This document shows, one piece after another, positions 35,249 to 43,739 of a DNA stretch of 64,000 nt. The notes below the pieces were generated by a model that saw only the letters and a program-made list of their open reading frames with translations, was not told where the DNA came from and did no database searches. The position numbers were made by a program, and so were the translations under genes. Position 1 is the first letter of the stretch. Each line of letters opens with the position of its first letter. The DNA comes from Spirosoma pollinicola (GTDB lineage: Bacteria > Bacteroidota > Bacteroidia > Cytophagales > Spirosomataceae), in contig NZ_CP025096.1 of NCBI RefSeq assembly GCF_002831565.1, positions 3,077,027-3,141,026 of the forward strand. Reading direction: 5' to 3'.

Positions 35249-35256
35249 TATCTTTG
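35249..35256 (+). promoter_or_regulatory. -7 box of miaA (TATCTTTG)
   Basis: TATCTTTG matches TAnnTTTG. It would start transcription near 35263, leaving a leader of only about a dozen bases before the TTG start codon. The -33 element is not obvious. Confidence 0.5.
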
Positions 35257-35275
35257 TGAATCCATCCTACAACAT

Positions 35276-36169
35276 TTGAAAACATTACTTGTTATTGCGG
35301 GGCCTACTGCGGTTGGCAAGACTGCTCTTTGCGTTCAATTAGCAAAAACATTAGCGACAGACGTTGTTTCAGCCGATTCGCGACAGCTTTATCGCGAATT
35401 GACCATTGGCACAGCCAAACCATCAACCGAAGAGATGGCAGGAGTAAGGCATCATTTTATTAATTCGCATTCCATACTGGACCCGGTAAATGCCGGGCGC
35501 TATGAGCGGGAGTGTCTCGACGTTCTGGACAACTTATTCAAGACAAAGGATGTAGTGATTTTATCGGGCGGAACGGGGCTTTACATCAATGCCGTTTGCT
35601 TTGGGCTGGACGATATGCCCGCAGTAGACCCTGCATTACGCGAGCAATTGCTTACCCGACTTCGAGAGGAAGGCTTGGAAAAACTCCAGAATGAGTTACG
35701 GGATTTAGACCCTGTTTATACCCAAACAGCCGATTTACAAAATCCGGTGCGGGTAACGCGGGCTTTAGAAGTCTGCCTGTCAACAGGCGAACCTTACTCG
35801 TCGTTTCGTAAACAACAAGCAATCGAGCGCCCTTTCCGATCTGTATTGTTTGCTCTCGAACGCCCTCGCGAGGAGCTGTATACCCGCATCGACACCCGAA
35901 TGGATGCCATGCTCGCGGCAGGCCTGATCGATGAAGTTCGCTCACTCCTACCCTACAGGCAATTGCCTGCCTTACAAACCGTTGGCTATCAGGAAGTCTT
36001 TCCCCACCTGGACGGTCTCTATGATTACGAAGAAATGGTACGCTTACTTAAACGCAATTCAAGGCGTTATGCCAAACGGCAACTGACCTGGTTCCGAAAT
36101 CAGGGCAATTATCAGTGGATAAGCCCCGAGGAAGGAGAGATAATAATAAAAATGAAGAGTGAAGAGTGA
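35276..36169 (+). CDS. miaA: tRNA dimethylallyltransferase
   Basis: The 297-residue enzyme attaches a dimethylallyl group to A37 of tRNAs reading UNN codons. The P-loop GPTAVGKT lies at residues 9-16, with SADSRQLYRELTIGTAKP, GGTGLYINA and QNPVRVTRALEV as family markers. The start codon is TTG at 35276: no in-frame ATG precedes the conserved MKTLLVIAGP start. The last codons (KSEE) are supplied by a GAGTGAAGA-type repeat that also forms a terminator-like stem. Confidence 0.95.
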   Translation: MKTLLVIAGPTAVGKTALCVQLAKTLATDVVSADSRQLYRELTIGTAKPSTEEMAGVRHHFINSHSILDPVNAGRYERECLDVLDNLFKTKDVVILSGGTGLYINAVCFGLDDMPAVDPALREQLLTRLREEGLEKLQNELRDLDPVYTQTADLQNPVRVTRALEVCLSTGEPYSSFRKQQAIERPFRSVLFALERPREELYTRIDTRMDAMLAAGLIDEVRSLLPYRQLPALQTVGYQEVFPHLDGLYDYEEMVRLLKRNSRRYAKRQLTWFRNQGNYQWISPEEGEIIIKMKSEE

Positions 36170-36212
36170 AGAATATTTCTGTAAAAAATCATTCTACATT
36201 CTTCACTCTTCA
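36160..36212. terminator. 15-bp inverted repeat overlapping the miaA stop
   Basis: TGAAGAGTGAAGAAT pairs with ATTCTTCACTCTTCA between the convergent miaA and rhodanese genes. It belongs to the same GAGTGAA-type repeat family as 52738-52800 and 57668-57744. Confidence 0.6.
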
Positions 36213-36215
36213 TTC

Positions 36216-36509
36216 TTACTGTGCCCGGTAGGACAGCATGCCGCCGATAACGTTACGAACGTTATTGAATCCGTTTTCTTCTAGAATTTGCTGTGCCATA
36301 CCGCTACGTTTACCCGACCGGCAATGGACAATTACTTCCTCATCCTGTAAACCATCAAGTTCGTCTAAGCGATACGATAAATCGCCCAACGGAATGAGCG
36401 TCGCGCCAATGTTGTCGGCTTCGTATTCATCAGGCTCGCGCACATCAAACAGGTTTAGTTTTTCGCCCTTATCAAGGCGCTCCTTTAACTCCTGTACGGT
36501 AATATCCAT
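36216..36509 (-). CDS. Single-domain rhodanese-like protein
   Basis: The 97-residue protein carries the rhodanese active-site loop CRSGKRSG with the sulfur-accepting cysteine in VIVHCRSG, and the N-terminal NLFDVREPDEY motif. It probably transfers sulfane sulfur in the cytoplasm; GlpE-type proteins are similar in length. No partner gene is indicated by context. Confidence 0.92.
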   Translation of the reverse strand: MDITVQELKERLDKGEKLNLFDVREPDEYEADNIGATLIPLGDLSYRLDELDGLQDEEVIVHCRSGKRSGMAQQILEENGFNNVRNVIGGMLSYRAQ

Positions 36510-36550
36510 GATTTGGGGGAGTTGGTAAGCGTTTAAAACTCACCAACGCG

Positions 36551-38527
36551 TTAATGTTGAATAATCAATTTTTGAACGACGGATCGCTTATCGGCAAACA
36601 GTCGGATTAAATATAGGCCATCAGGCAGATAACTCAAATCTAACGTTTGTTGCCCTCGACTTGGTTCGAGCGTAAGTAACAGCCTGCCTGTGCTGCTTGT
36701 AACATCCAGTTGGGTAAGGGGCAGATTGCCCCAGCGAATAAGACCCGTTGTTGGATTCGGGTAGGTTTGTAAAGGAGCCAGCGGTTCGGGTTCAGGAATG
36801 GCGGTTACGATGGTATCGGGTTTAGCCCCCATAACAGGACGCAGCATAAATGCACCATGTATGTTCAATGAGGCCGACGCTAAGTTCTGATCCCAGTTGC
36901 TGCCGCCATTATAGAAGATCTGCGAACCAAACGGGCTGTTTTTATCAAAGCCTAACCGAAGCAAAGACGTATCGGCATTGCTAATCTGCTGATAGCCAAC
37001 ATAGAACGTATCCTTTACCGAAACGCTTTTTGTGAATTTAAACTCAACAAATTCATTGCGGGATGTGGGGTACTGGGTTGAGAAAGACTGTTGATAAATA
37101 GCCGTACCCGGCTTACCGGCCCGGTTATTATAGACACTGATCACGAAGGGCTGCCCGCTCTGATTAGTTGTAAACGGCACGATACACGCTTTCACACCCC
37201 CAATAGCATCGGGTTTGCTCAGGATAAAGCGTACCGCCACTTGTTCGCGCTGCCTGATCTGTTGCGCATATTCCCAACTGCCATCGTCGTAGGCATAGTA
37301 ATTATCCAGAGCCGCCACAGCAGAAATGGTATCGTTCTGGCGAAAATCAATTCCCGGAATTGGCGAAATCGTGTTATTGTCAGCCGTACGCACGTCGATT
37401 TTATAGCGCAATAACGCTTTAGTGGCCGAGCCAAAACTTTTGATGGGTGTGGGCTTCGCCGTTTTCTGCTGTGGCCTTAAAGGCAGTGTAGCCACGGTTG
37501 CCGTTTGCGGGTCATTCTGTAATAGCTGGCCCGACACGTCATCACGCACAGTAAAGTTAAAGGTGGTAAAAATCAACCCGCCCAAATTATTCACATCGGT
37601 TGTCACCGAATCTGCCGTTGCCAGCGTGGGGTTGACCAGATACTGCGACAGCGGCATGGCTGTATACTGTTTAAAAAAGGGCGTAAGTTGTTTCCTCGCA
37701 CCAACATCCTGTATTGTTTTGTCTGTTGCCGAACGGCCTCGATTCAGGTAAATATAATCAATGTGCCAGGTATCGAAAGGCCCCGACTCACGGCCAAACG
37801 AGCGAAACCGAAACGCGAATTTAGCGTGAAAGTAACTCGGTTTTACCTGAACGAGAACCTGACGAAACAGGCTATCCGATTGGCCACCCATTTGATACCA
37901 TACATTCGTCCAGGTACCATCGACGCCTATAAACTGAAGCGTTAACGAATCGCCCGGTTGAATAACCAGGGTGTCGATATGAACTATCTTCGTAACGCCG
38001 TTTACAACCAGCGTTTTATCATAAGGTCTAGTCACCGCTCCCGGCAGCAGGTTTGTTGTATCGGGCTGCGAGATTTGTATGACACTAGGGTCTGGCAACT
38101 CCCCTAGTCCTTTAGCCTGCCAGTAAAAGCTCATGTAAACAGAATTGATATCTGCCGATGCTATTCCCGACAAGTCGATGGAATTTGATGTCAACGTATC
38201 GGTGTAGCCCTGTGCCAAGGGTGTATTCTGCACATAAGGACGTCCATTTGCCCCCAGGCCATCGAATGTAGCCACGTTAACAGTGGGCTGATTGATGGCC
38301 ATTGTGTTGTTGATGTACACACCCCCGCCGGGTTTCCAACGGATGGGATTAGGCTGATCGAATCCGGGGCGTCCGCTGGCCGTTGAAAAGTCTTCGAAAA
38401 AAGGTAGTTTCAGGGGTGCCTGTGCCCTACTCAGGGAGTAAGACAGAACAAAAAATACCAGTAAAAAGCTTCGCACACAACGTCTGGAAAACGGACTATA
38501 CGGCTGAAAAAATAAAGCAATTCTCAT
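36551..38527 (-). CDS. Large secreted protein with T9SS type A sorting domain
   Basis: The 658-residue protein has an N-terminal signal sequence (about 15-36, ending SRAQA) and a C-terminal Por secretion tail (YPNPTTGLIRWGNLP, LPDGLYLIRLFADKRSVVQK), so it is a likely cargo of the type IX system, attached to or released from the cell surface. The middle has beta-rich sequence with PFFEDFS near the N terminus, seen in many such cargo proteins. No enzyme motif was recognised. Confidence 0.88.
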   Translation of the reverse strand: MRIALFFQPYSPFSRRCVRSFLLVFFVLSYSLSRAQAPLKLPFFEDFSTASGRPGFDQPNPIRWKPGGGVYINNTMAINQPTVNVATFDGLGANGRPYVQNTPLAQGYTDTLTSNSIDLSGIASADINSVYMSFYWQAKGLGELPDPSVIQISQPDTTNLLPGAVTRPYDKTLVVNGVTKIVHIDTLVIQPGDSLTLQFIGVDGTWTNVWYQMGGQSDSLFRQVLVQVKPSYFHAKFAFRFRSFGRESGPFDTWHIDYIYLNRGRSATDKTIQDVGARKQLTPFFKQYTAMPLSQYLVNPTLATADSVTTDVNNLGGLIFTTFNFTVRDDVSGQLLQNDPQTATVATLPLRPQQKTAKPTPIKSFGSATKALLRYKIDVRTADNNTISPIPGIDFRQNDTISAVAALDNYYAYDDGSWEYAQQIRQREQVAVRFILSKPDAIGGVKACIVPFTTNQSGQPFVISVYNNRAGKPGTAIYQQSFSTQYPTSRNEFVEFKFTKSVSVKDTFYVGYQQISNADTSLLRLGFDKNSPFGSQIFYNGGSNWDQNLASASLNIHGAFMLRPVMGAKPDTIVTAIPEPEPLAPLQTYPNPTTGLIRWGNLPLTQLDVTSSTGRLLLTLEPSRGQQTLDLSYLPDGLYLIRLFADKRSVVQKLIIQH

Positions 38528-38551
38528 CTGGTATCAGGGCCGGAAGTGGTT

Positions 38552-39328
38552 TTATTGGTCCGGTTCAATTGGTCCCACGATCCACAAATCCATTGATTCA
38601 CCAACGCGGATGCGCTCGCCAGACCGGGCTTCGGGCCGTTGCCGAACAACCGTGCCAACTTCCTTCTCTGGGTCCTCAACGGAAATTTTCGTGCCAACTT
38701 TTAAGTTCGAGCCGCGAATGGCGGCTTCAGCTTCATCGAGGGGCAACCCTACAACGTTCGGAATCTCAAACATCGTACTTCCCAACCCGTCACCAACTTC
38801 AAGGTCGATCTGGGCACCCTTTGATATTGGCGTTCCCGGCACAATTTCCTTACCATTATAAAGCTGGCGAAGTACCGCGTTCTTGGCAACATCGGGCACA
38901 TAAGTAGGCGGCCCGCTAACCAGGTCGAGCGACTTCAGGTTCAGTTGCGCACTCCGGAGTGTCAGACTAACCAGGTTGGGCATCTGCACCATAGGCGCTA
39001 CACGCTTGGTAATAGTCAGGTATATTTTACGGCCCTCTTTCACCTTTGAATTAGGCCGTGGATATTGTTGAATGACCGTTAAGGGTTGAGCGCCCGCCAC
39101 AAATGTACAGTCACTTACTTCATAACGCAGGTCGCGATCATCGAGCAGGTTCTCCATTTCATCCAGACTCAGGCGGGTTACATCGGGCACGGTGATTGTT
39201 TGTCCATGATTCGTTGTAAACGGCAGATAGATAAAGAAAAACGCCAGAAATAATACAGCCACCAGGGCTACTATAATGCCAATATGAATCAACAGATCAA
39301 AAAAGGAGCGGGTGCTGATTTTAGCCAT
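38552..39328 (-). CDS. Membrane-anchored triple-PASTA protein
   Basis: The 258-residue protein has a short cytoplasmic N terminus, one TM helix (about 13-33), and three PASTA domains (about 44-110, 112-183 and 186-253), each opening like VPDVTRLSLDEMENLL or IPNVVGLPLDEAEAAI. PASTA domains bind peptidoglycan fragments. No kinase or transpeptidase is fused, as is usual for the Bacteroidota form. It lies 24 bases upstream of the T9SS cargo gene in the same direction, so co-transcription is possible. Confidence 0.9.
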   Translation of the reverse strand: MAKISTRSFFDLLIHIGIIVALVAVLFLAFFFIYLPFTTNHGQTITVPDVTRLSLDEMENLLDDRDLRYEVSDCTFVAGAQPLTVIQQYPRPNSKVKEGRKIYLTITKRVAPMVQMPNLVSLTLRSAQLNLKSLDLVSGPPTYVPDVAKNAVLRQLYNGKEIVPGTPISKGAQIDLEVGDGLGSTMFEIPNVVGLPLDEAEAAIRGSNLKVGTKISVEDPEKEVGTVVRQRPEARSGERIRVGESMDLWIVGPIEPDQ

Positions 39329-39415
39329 CCGGGATTGGTAATTCGTGGAGTTTATGGACTACACTACGTTCATTTGGTTTACTAATGTCACAAAAGTAGC
39401 AGAATACGCCACCGC

Positions 39416-40018
39416 CTACCGATAGCCCGCCAACATTTTTTTAAGGTATTTGCCCACAATGTCGAACTCTAGATTGACGACATCACCCACTTTCAGGTTC
39501 CGGAAACTGGTGTGTTCGTAGGTATACGGGATAATCGTCACCCGGAAACGGTCAATTTCTGAATTAAAAACGGTTAAACTGACTCCATTGATACAAATAG
39601 ACCCTTTTTCGACGGTTACATTCTGGTTAGCCGGGTCAGTGCCCGCATCATACTGAAAATCGAACAACCAGCTACCGTTCATATCCTGCACATTAGTACA
39701 GATGGCTGTTTGATCGACATGCCCCTGCACAATATGGCCATCAAAGCGACCATTGGCAGGCATACAACGTTCAAGATTGACCCAATCGCCGGGGGCTAGT
39801 TTACCCAGATTCGTTTTTTTGAGAGTTTCATCAACAGCCGTTACCGTATAACTCCCGTCGGCAATACTCGTAACGGTAAGGCAAACCCCATTGTGACTGA
39901 CACTCTGGTCAATTTTCAATTCCGGCGCCAACGCCGACTCAATTCGAAATGTCAGATTCGTACCCTCTGCGTCAATACCCGATACGGTACCGGTGCTTTC
40001 AACAATGCCTGTGAACAT
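39416..40018 (-). CDS. ribE: Riboflavin synthase, alpha subunit
   Basis: The 200-residue enzyme makes riboflavin from two molecules of 6,7-dimethyl-8-ribityllumazine. It has the typical two-fold lumazine-binding layout: MFTGIVESTG and NGVCLTV in the first half, GHIVQGHVD and INGVSLTV in the second. The C-terminal helix for trimer formation is present. It appears to be a single-gene unit, as often in Bacteroidota where rib genes are scattered. Confidence 0.95.
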   Translation of the reverse strand: MFTGIVESTGTVSGIDAEGTNLTFRIESALAPELKIDQSVSHNGVCLTVTSIADGSYTVTAVDETLKKTNLGKLAPGDWVNLERCMPANGRFDGHIVQGHVDQTAICTNVQDMNGSWLFDFQYDAGTDPANQNVTVEKGSICINGVSLTVFNSEIDRFRVTIIPYTYEHTSFRNLKVGDVVNLEFDIVGKYLKKMLAGYR

Positions 40019-40020
40019 GA

Positions 40021-40110
40021 TATAGTTAGTAAGTCGATAAGTAAGTCGGTACGTTGGTAACAGAGCCGTCAGCCACTTACTGACTTACCAACTTTTTTAC
40101 TTACCGACTC
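40021..40110. repeat. Imperfect inverted repeat rich in TAAGTCG and GCCACTTACTGACT
   Basis: Between ribE and the methyltransferase, TTACCAAC and ACTTACCGAC face GTTGGTAA and GTCGGTA. The word AGCCACTTACTGACT is shared with the right arm of the 43-bp stem at 30803-30902. It is probably a terminator made from the same repeat family. Confidence 0.4.
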
Positions 40111-40880
40111 ATGACCATAAACAGTGAACTGCCAAAGGGCGTTCGGCGAATTAGCGTTTGCTCTGCCCGAACCAGCCGGTAGAGGGTTTCATTGACCAAA
40201 GGGTGGGGCAAATACACATCCGATTGTGCTTCTTCGGGCTTGTGCCACCCAAGGGCTAACTGTAACCGCTGCCATTGGCGAACCAGCAAAATTAGCGGAG
40301 ATAAAACAAAACTCCAGTAGGTAGCGAGGTGAATGTGTAAGCCATTATCAGCGCATACTGGCTTAAAATCGGCCAGAACAAACCGCCGGATTATACCCAC
40401 CGCCACATCGTGCTCACCCCGAAAAAGCTTGAACGCGTTGTTGTTAGTCACTAAGATCCCATTGGTTCTCAGTCGCCTGGCCAGGGCCGATACTAGTGGG
40501 GGCAGCTCGTTGGCCGTGAAGTAGCAAAATACGTCATTACAAATAATAGCGTCGTATTGCCCGTCTGGTTCAAAACTGGTGAGTTCGTTTAGGTTGACAA
40601 ACGTAACGGAAAGGTTGCGCTCCCGACAAAAAGTAACGGCATCCGTCGATCCATCGAGGCCCCTTAGATTTGTATATCCCTGCCGACGCAGGAAATCCAG
40701 CAGACCACCCGTGCCACAACCAGCATCCAGAATCGTTATATCCCGGCGTTGGCCAAAACGATTCTGCAAGGCTTTTTCTACACGTTCGTGCAAACTGCGG
40801 TACCACCACAGTTGCCCTTCCAACCGGAACATTTTCTCGTATTCTTCCGAACGTCCAATCATTTTCAGATAGGCACTCAC
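40101..40880 (-). CDS. Class I SAM-dependent methyltransferase
   Basis: The 259-residue protein has motif I ILDAGCGTGGLLDFL, an acidic motif II region (LRGLDGSTDAV) and YDAIICNDVFCYF (post-I/motif III). The C-terminal third is longer and partly hydrophobic (WSFVLSPLILLVRQWQ). The N terminus (EYEKMFRLEGQLWWYRSLH) is seen in methyltransferases that act on glycolipid or polysaccharide intermediates. The substrate is unknown, and no neighbour forms a clear pathway with it. Confidence 0.88.
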   Translation of the reverse strand: MSAYLKMIGRSEEYEKMFRLEGQLWWYRSLHERVEKALQNRFGQRRDITILDAGCGTGGLLDFLRRQGYTNLRGLDGSTDAVTFCRERNLSVTFVNLNELTSFEPDGQYDAIICNDVFCYFTANELPPLVSALARRLRTNGILVTNNNAFKLFRGEHDVAVGIIRRFVLADFKPVCADNGLHIHLATYWSFVLSPLILLVRQWQRLQLALGWHKPEEAQSDVYLPHPLVNETLYRLVRAEQTLIRRTPFGSSLFMVMSR

Positions 40881-41311
40881 AGCCTTTGAGCCCTTTACTT
40901 GAAGCGGGCCTTGATTTTATGACGCGAAGATGAGATTTATGACACAATTTCAGGCAACTGATATCATACAAATCCACCGTTTTTTCTCACGATAGCACGC
41001 TGATTTAATTGGATGAATCCAGAGGAGCATCAATATGTTTACTGTGAAGCTGTTTGGACTTTCATACATGAGTTGGTAATAAGCGGTTTTTGTCATCCCG
41101 AGGAACGAGGAATCTTCGGTAGGAACAGAAAAATACTACCGAAGATCCCTCGTTCCTCGGGATGATAAAACCACCTAATTCTACTTGAGAAATAAAAGTT
41201 TAAACAGGTTCTGAATCAAATCTCAAGAAATCATAAAAACAAGTCGGAATCACCGCCGGGTCACCGAAGCGGTACAGTTCTATTGACCCCTGACAAATGT
41301 AAGTGATGAGA
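40881..41311. other. Intergenic region with a MITE-like hairpin
   Basis: No gene is seen in these 431 bases. The only structured part is the 30-bp inverted repeat at 41093-41165; the rest is AT-rich sequence without coding character. Confidence 0.55.
41093..41165. repeat. Inverted repeat of 30-bp arms (MITE- or BIME-like)
   Basis: Positions 41093-41122 and 41136-41165 are reverse complements with one mismatch. The motif (TCATCCCGAGGAACGAGG with CCTCGTTCCTCGGGATGA) resembles interspersed hairpin repeats common in environmental Bacteroidota genomes. No transposase is nearby. Confidence 0.65.
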
Positions 41312-41848
41312 TTATTGTTTGACCAGGCGCAAGATTCGGGTTGTTGAACCTATTTTGAGGTTGAGTAGATATACGCCTGTGGGTAAATTGCCTCCATCGA
41401 GCGTCCACTGGTGAAGTCCCGGTTCCTGCACCTGGAGCCGACGTTCACGCTGTACCAGATGACCGTCTACACTAAATAGCGTCCAGTTGACAGTGCCCGC
41501 AACGGTCATTTGACAGGCAACAGTTGCCTGTTCAATAAATGGATTGGGGAATACCCTTATAGTTAGATTAATGTCGGTAAACACAGGGTGAATAAGTGCC
41601 TCAAAGCTCGCCGTACCACGAGTTTCGAAGCCGGGTAGCAACTCGACCGACTGCCCGGCCTGATACCGAACACGAGCCTGCTCTCCAATGCGATTGGTAG
41701 CCCGCAAATAGTTACCTGTCTCATGGTTTTCTACAACCCCGGCCGCTACAGGCTCAGTCAGCCATTGCTGATCGGCTATGGGTTGAGCCAGCGTGCGAAA
41801 TGAAATCAGGCAAAGTAAGAGGCAGCAAAAACAGAAATAACTTCGCAT
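41312..41848 (-). CDS. 3-coathanger-stack protein with T9SS sorting domain
   Basis: The ATG at 41848 gives 178 residues and a good signal peptide (SYFCFCCLLLCLISFRTLAQ); an ATG at 41875 would overlap the upstream gene. Residues about 60-95 form the 3CS motif (ARVRYQAGQSVELLPGFETR, then GTASFEA). The C-terminal part is a T9SS sorting domain (RVFPNPFIEQATV, LPTGVYLLNLKIG). It probably serves as a surface or structural adaptor. It lies 10 bases after the tail-fibre-like gene and should be co-transcribed with it. Confidence 0.85.
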   Translation of the reverse strand: MRSYFCFCCLLLCLISFRTLAQPIADQQWLTEPVAAGVVENHETGNYLRATNRIGEQARVRYQAGQSVELLPGFETRGTASFEALIHPVFTDINLTIRVFPNPFIEQATVACQMTVAGTVNWTLFSVDGHLVQRERRLQVQEPGLHQWTLDGGNLPTGVYLLNLKIGSTTRILRLVKQ

Positions 41849-41858
41849 TGAGAAGGAG

Positions 41859-43070
41859 TTAGGGGTGTACAGCATGAGGTGTTTCGAGTCGGCGAATCCG
41901 GGCCGTTTTCAGGCGATCCTGCCGACGCAATTGGGACACTTCTTTCTTGAGGTCGATTAGATACAGGGTCAACTCTTCAATTTTTTGCAGCAGGAGCGCG
42001 TCCGTACGACCCAGGTCATTGCCCTGCTGCACGATTTCCCTGGCACTGGGTACATTGGGCAAATGCCCCCGTTGCTGTATAAACCCGGCAACCCGTTCCA
42101 AAGACGGAAGTTGGTAGCCAGGCTCAAAAACCTTATCACTCCAGTCGGCGGTGCTGGCAACGGCGACTTTAACCCGTTCGGTCAGCAGTCCCTTCGCTAC
42201 ATACAGGCCATAGCCTGTAGGGGTTCGTGTGACGTTACCAATAACAACCCCGCCTACATTGGCATTGCGTAATAACTCACCCTCTGCCGTCCACTTGTCG
42301 GCCTGGTGGTTCATAGCGTCAGACGCGCCTAAACTCCCTAGCACGACATTGCCAGACGCGTCGACTGTTAGGAATTTAACGGCATTCAGCGCAACGGCGG
42401 GCTGATTGCTGGTCAGGTTTTCTAACCGCAGCCCCGACTGGCCGGTCGTGCCGCTGCTGAGGTATAATCGGGTAGTCGGGGCCGATGTGCCTATACCAAC
42501 GTTGGCCAGGGGGCTGCCCAATACGATGGCGTTGGAAACAGCGACTTTGGCGTCGGTGCCAATGGCCACGCTGTTGGTTAGGTTGCGGGCACTGGCATCA
42601 GCATTACTGCCAAGGAAGATGTTACCGGTGCCGCCTGCGTTAGACAGTCCGGCTGCGCGGCCAAGCGCGACGTTATAATCTCCGTTTACGCCAGCACCAG
42701 CACCAGCGTCGGCACCGAGGTAGAGGTTGTGGCTACCGCTGAGCGTATACATACCCGCGTTCGTGCCCAGCATCAGGTTATGGCTACCTGTCGTAATACG
42801 TTGCCCAGCCTGTACACCAACCAGCGTGTTGAAGTTGCCGCTGGTTGCTTCGCCACCCGCTAAGTAGCCCAGGAAGGTATTGGCCGAGGTGGTCACATGA
42901 GAGCCAGCCTGATAACCGATGAGTGTATTCTGGCTAACCGACAGACTGTTGATAGATGTTTGACCTGCCTGAAAGCCCAGAATTAGGTTGGTGTTCGGTT
43001 GGGCACAGAGCCGGGTTTGGCTGAGGCTAATCAGTACTACGAAGAACAGTAATACAGTTTGTATACGCAT
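41859..43070 (-). CDS. YadA-like head protein with tail-fibre-type C-terminal module
   Basis: The 403-residue protein has a signal peptide ending RLCAQ. Residues about 27-195 consist of short repeated turns such as NTLIGYQAGSHVTTSANTFL and NVALGRAAGLSNAG, the pattern of trimeric-autotransporter or tail-fibre head repeats. Residues about 300-403 carry a module shared with the next gene: WSDKVFEPGYQLPSL, FIQQRGHLPNVPSA and LLLQKIEELTLYLI, ending in a coiled coil. It probably forms a trimeric surface fibre. It is divergent from the RHS genes. Confidence 0.82.
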   Translation of the reverse strand: MRIQTVLLFFVVLISLSQTRLCAQPNTNLILGFQAGQTSINSLSVSQNTLIGYQAGSHVTTSANTFLGYLAGGEATSGNFNTLVGVQAGQRITTGSHNLMLGTNAGMYTLSGSHNLYLGADAGAGAGVNGDYNVALGRAAGLSNAGGTGNIFLGSNADASARNLTNSVAIGTDAKVAVSNAIVLGSPLANVGIGTSAPTTRLYLSSGTTGQSGLRLENLTSNQPAVALNAVKFLTVDASGNVVLGSLGASDAMNHQADKWTAEGELLRNANVGGVVIGNVTRTPTGYGLYVAKGLLTERVKVAVASTADWSDKVFEPGYQLPSLERVAGFIQQRGHLPNVPSAREIVQQGNDLGRTDALLLQKIEELTLYLIDLKKEVSQLRRQDRLKTARIRRLETPHAVHP

Positions 43071-43229
43071 GGCAGGGAACTGGGCTAAGGATATAACGGG
43101 AAGCCGTCATTATCATATTTGATAAGCAAAAGAAGTAAAAAAATAGGCTTATATATCTTTTTAATTATTTATAGATATTTATTTATCTAATTTTTATACT
43201 TTTTAGGTGATATAATCCACTAGATCTTC

Positions 43230-43709
43230 ATGATTAACCGGTATTACCCCCGTCTATTGATAGCGCTGGTTACCCTAACTGGCTTATCGGCTCGTGCTCA
43301 AAGTGTAACCCATTTTCCGCAAGTGGTCGTTATTGGACCCAATGCGAACACAATTACCGTCCCGACGGCCGGCTCCAACTATAATTTGCTGGTTGAGGGC
43401 GGGATTTTAACCGAACACCTTCGGGTAGCCAACCGGACCGGCCAGTATTGGGCCGATTATGTGTTTGCGCCGGGCTATCGGCTTCTGTCGCTTTCGGAGG
43501 TGAAACGCTATATCACGCTGCATGGTCATTTACCCGATATGCCTTCGGCAGCAACAGTTAATACTGAAGGTATTGATGTGGTTCAGACCCAGCGGCTCCT
43601 GCTGCAGAAAATCGAAGAATTGACTCTGCACGCCATTCGCCAGGAGGCCGCCATTACCCGGCTACAGCGGCAACTACGGCACCGCGTCCGCTCGGCTCAC
43701 CGTCAATAG
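43230..43709 (+). CDS. Short secreted protein with tail-fibre-type C-terminal module
   Basis: The 159-residue protein has a signal peptide ending SARAQ. The rest corresponds to the C-terminal module of the divergent neighbour: WADYVFAPGYRLLSL, YITLHGHLPDMPSA, LLLQKIEELTLHAI, then a basic coiled-coil end. It is 31 bases upstream of the YD-repeat gene and should be co-expressed with it. It may be an assembly or trimerisation factor for the same surface structure. Confidence 0.78.
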   Translation: MINRYYPRLLIALVTLTGLSARAQSVTHFPQVVVIGPNANTITVPTAGSNYNLLVEGGILTEHLRVANRTGQYWADYVFAPGYRLLSLSEVKRYITLHGHLPDMPSAATVNTEGIDVVQTQRLLLQKIEELTLHAIRQEAAITRLQRQLRHRVRSAHRQ

Positions 43710-43739
43710 CCCCTTTATCGCTCCTCCATTCCATTTATT

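Larger units (their letters stand above)
34877..35275. other. Strongly AT-rich divergent intergenic region
   Basis: No gene is seen. The region holds the candidate HxlR operator (34878-34898), a possible minus-strand -7 box TATATTTG (34929-34936), a perfect 15-bp AT-only inverted repeat (34990-35004 with 35024-35038) and the miaA -7 box (35249-35256). Confidence 0.6.

Noticed and set aside
41093-41165. Insertion sequence
   Set aside because: No transposase or target duplication is seen; it is only a short hairpin repeat.
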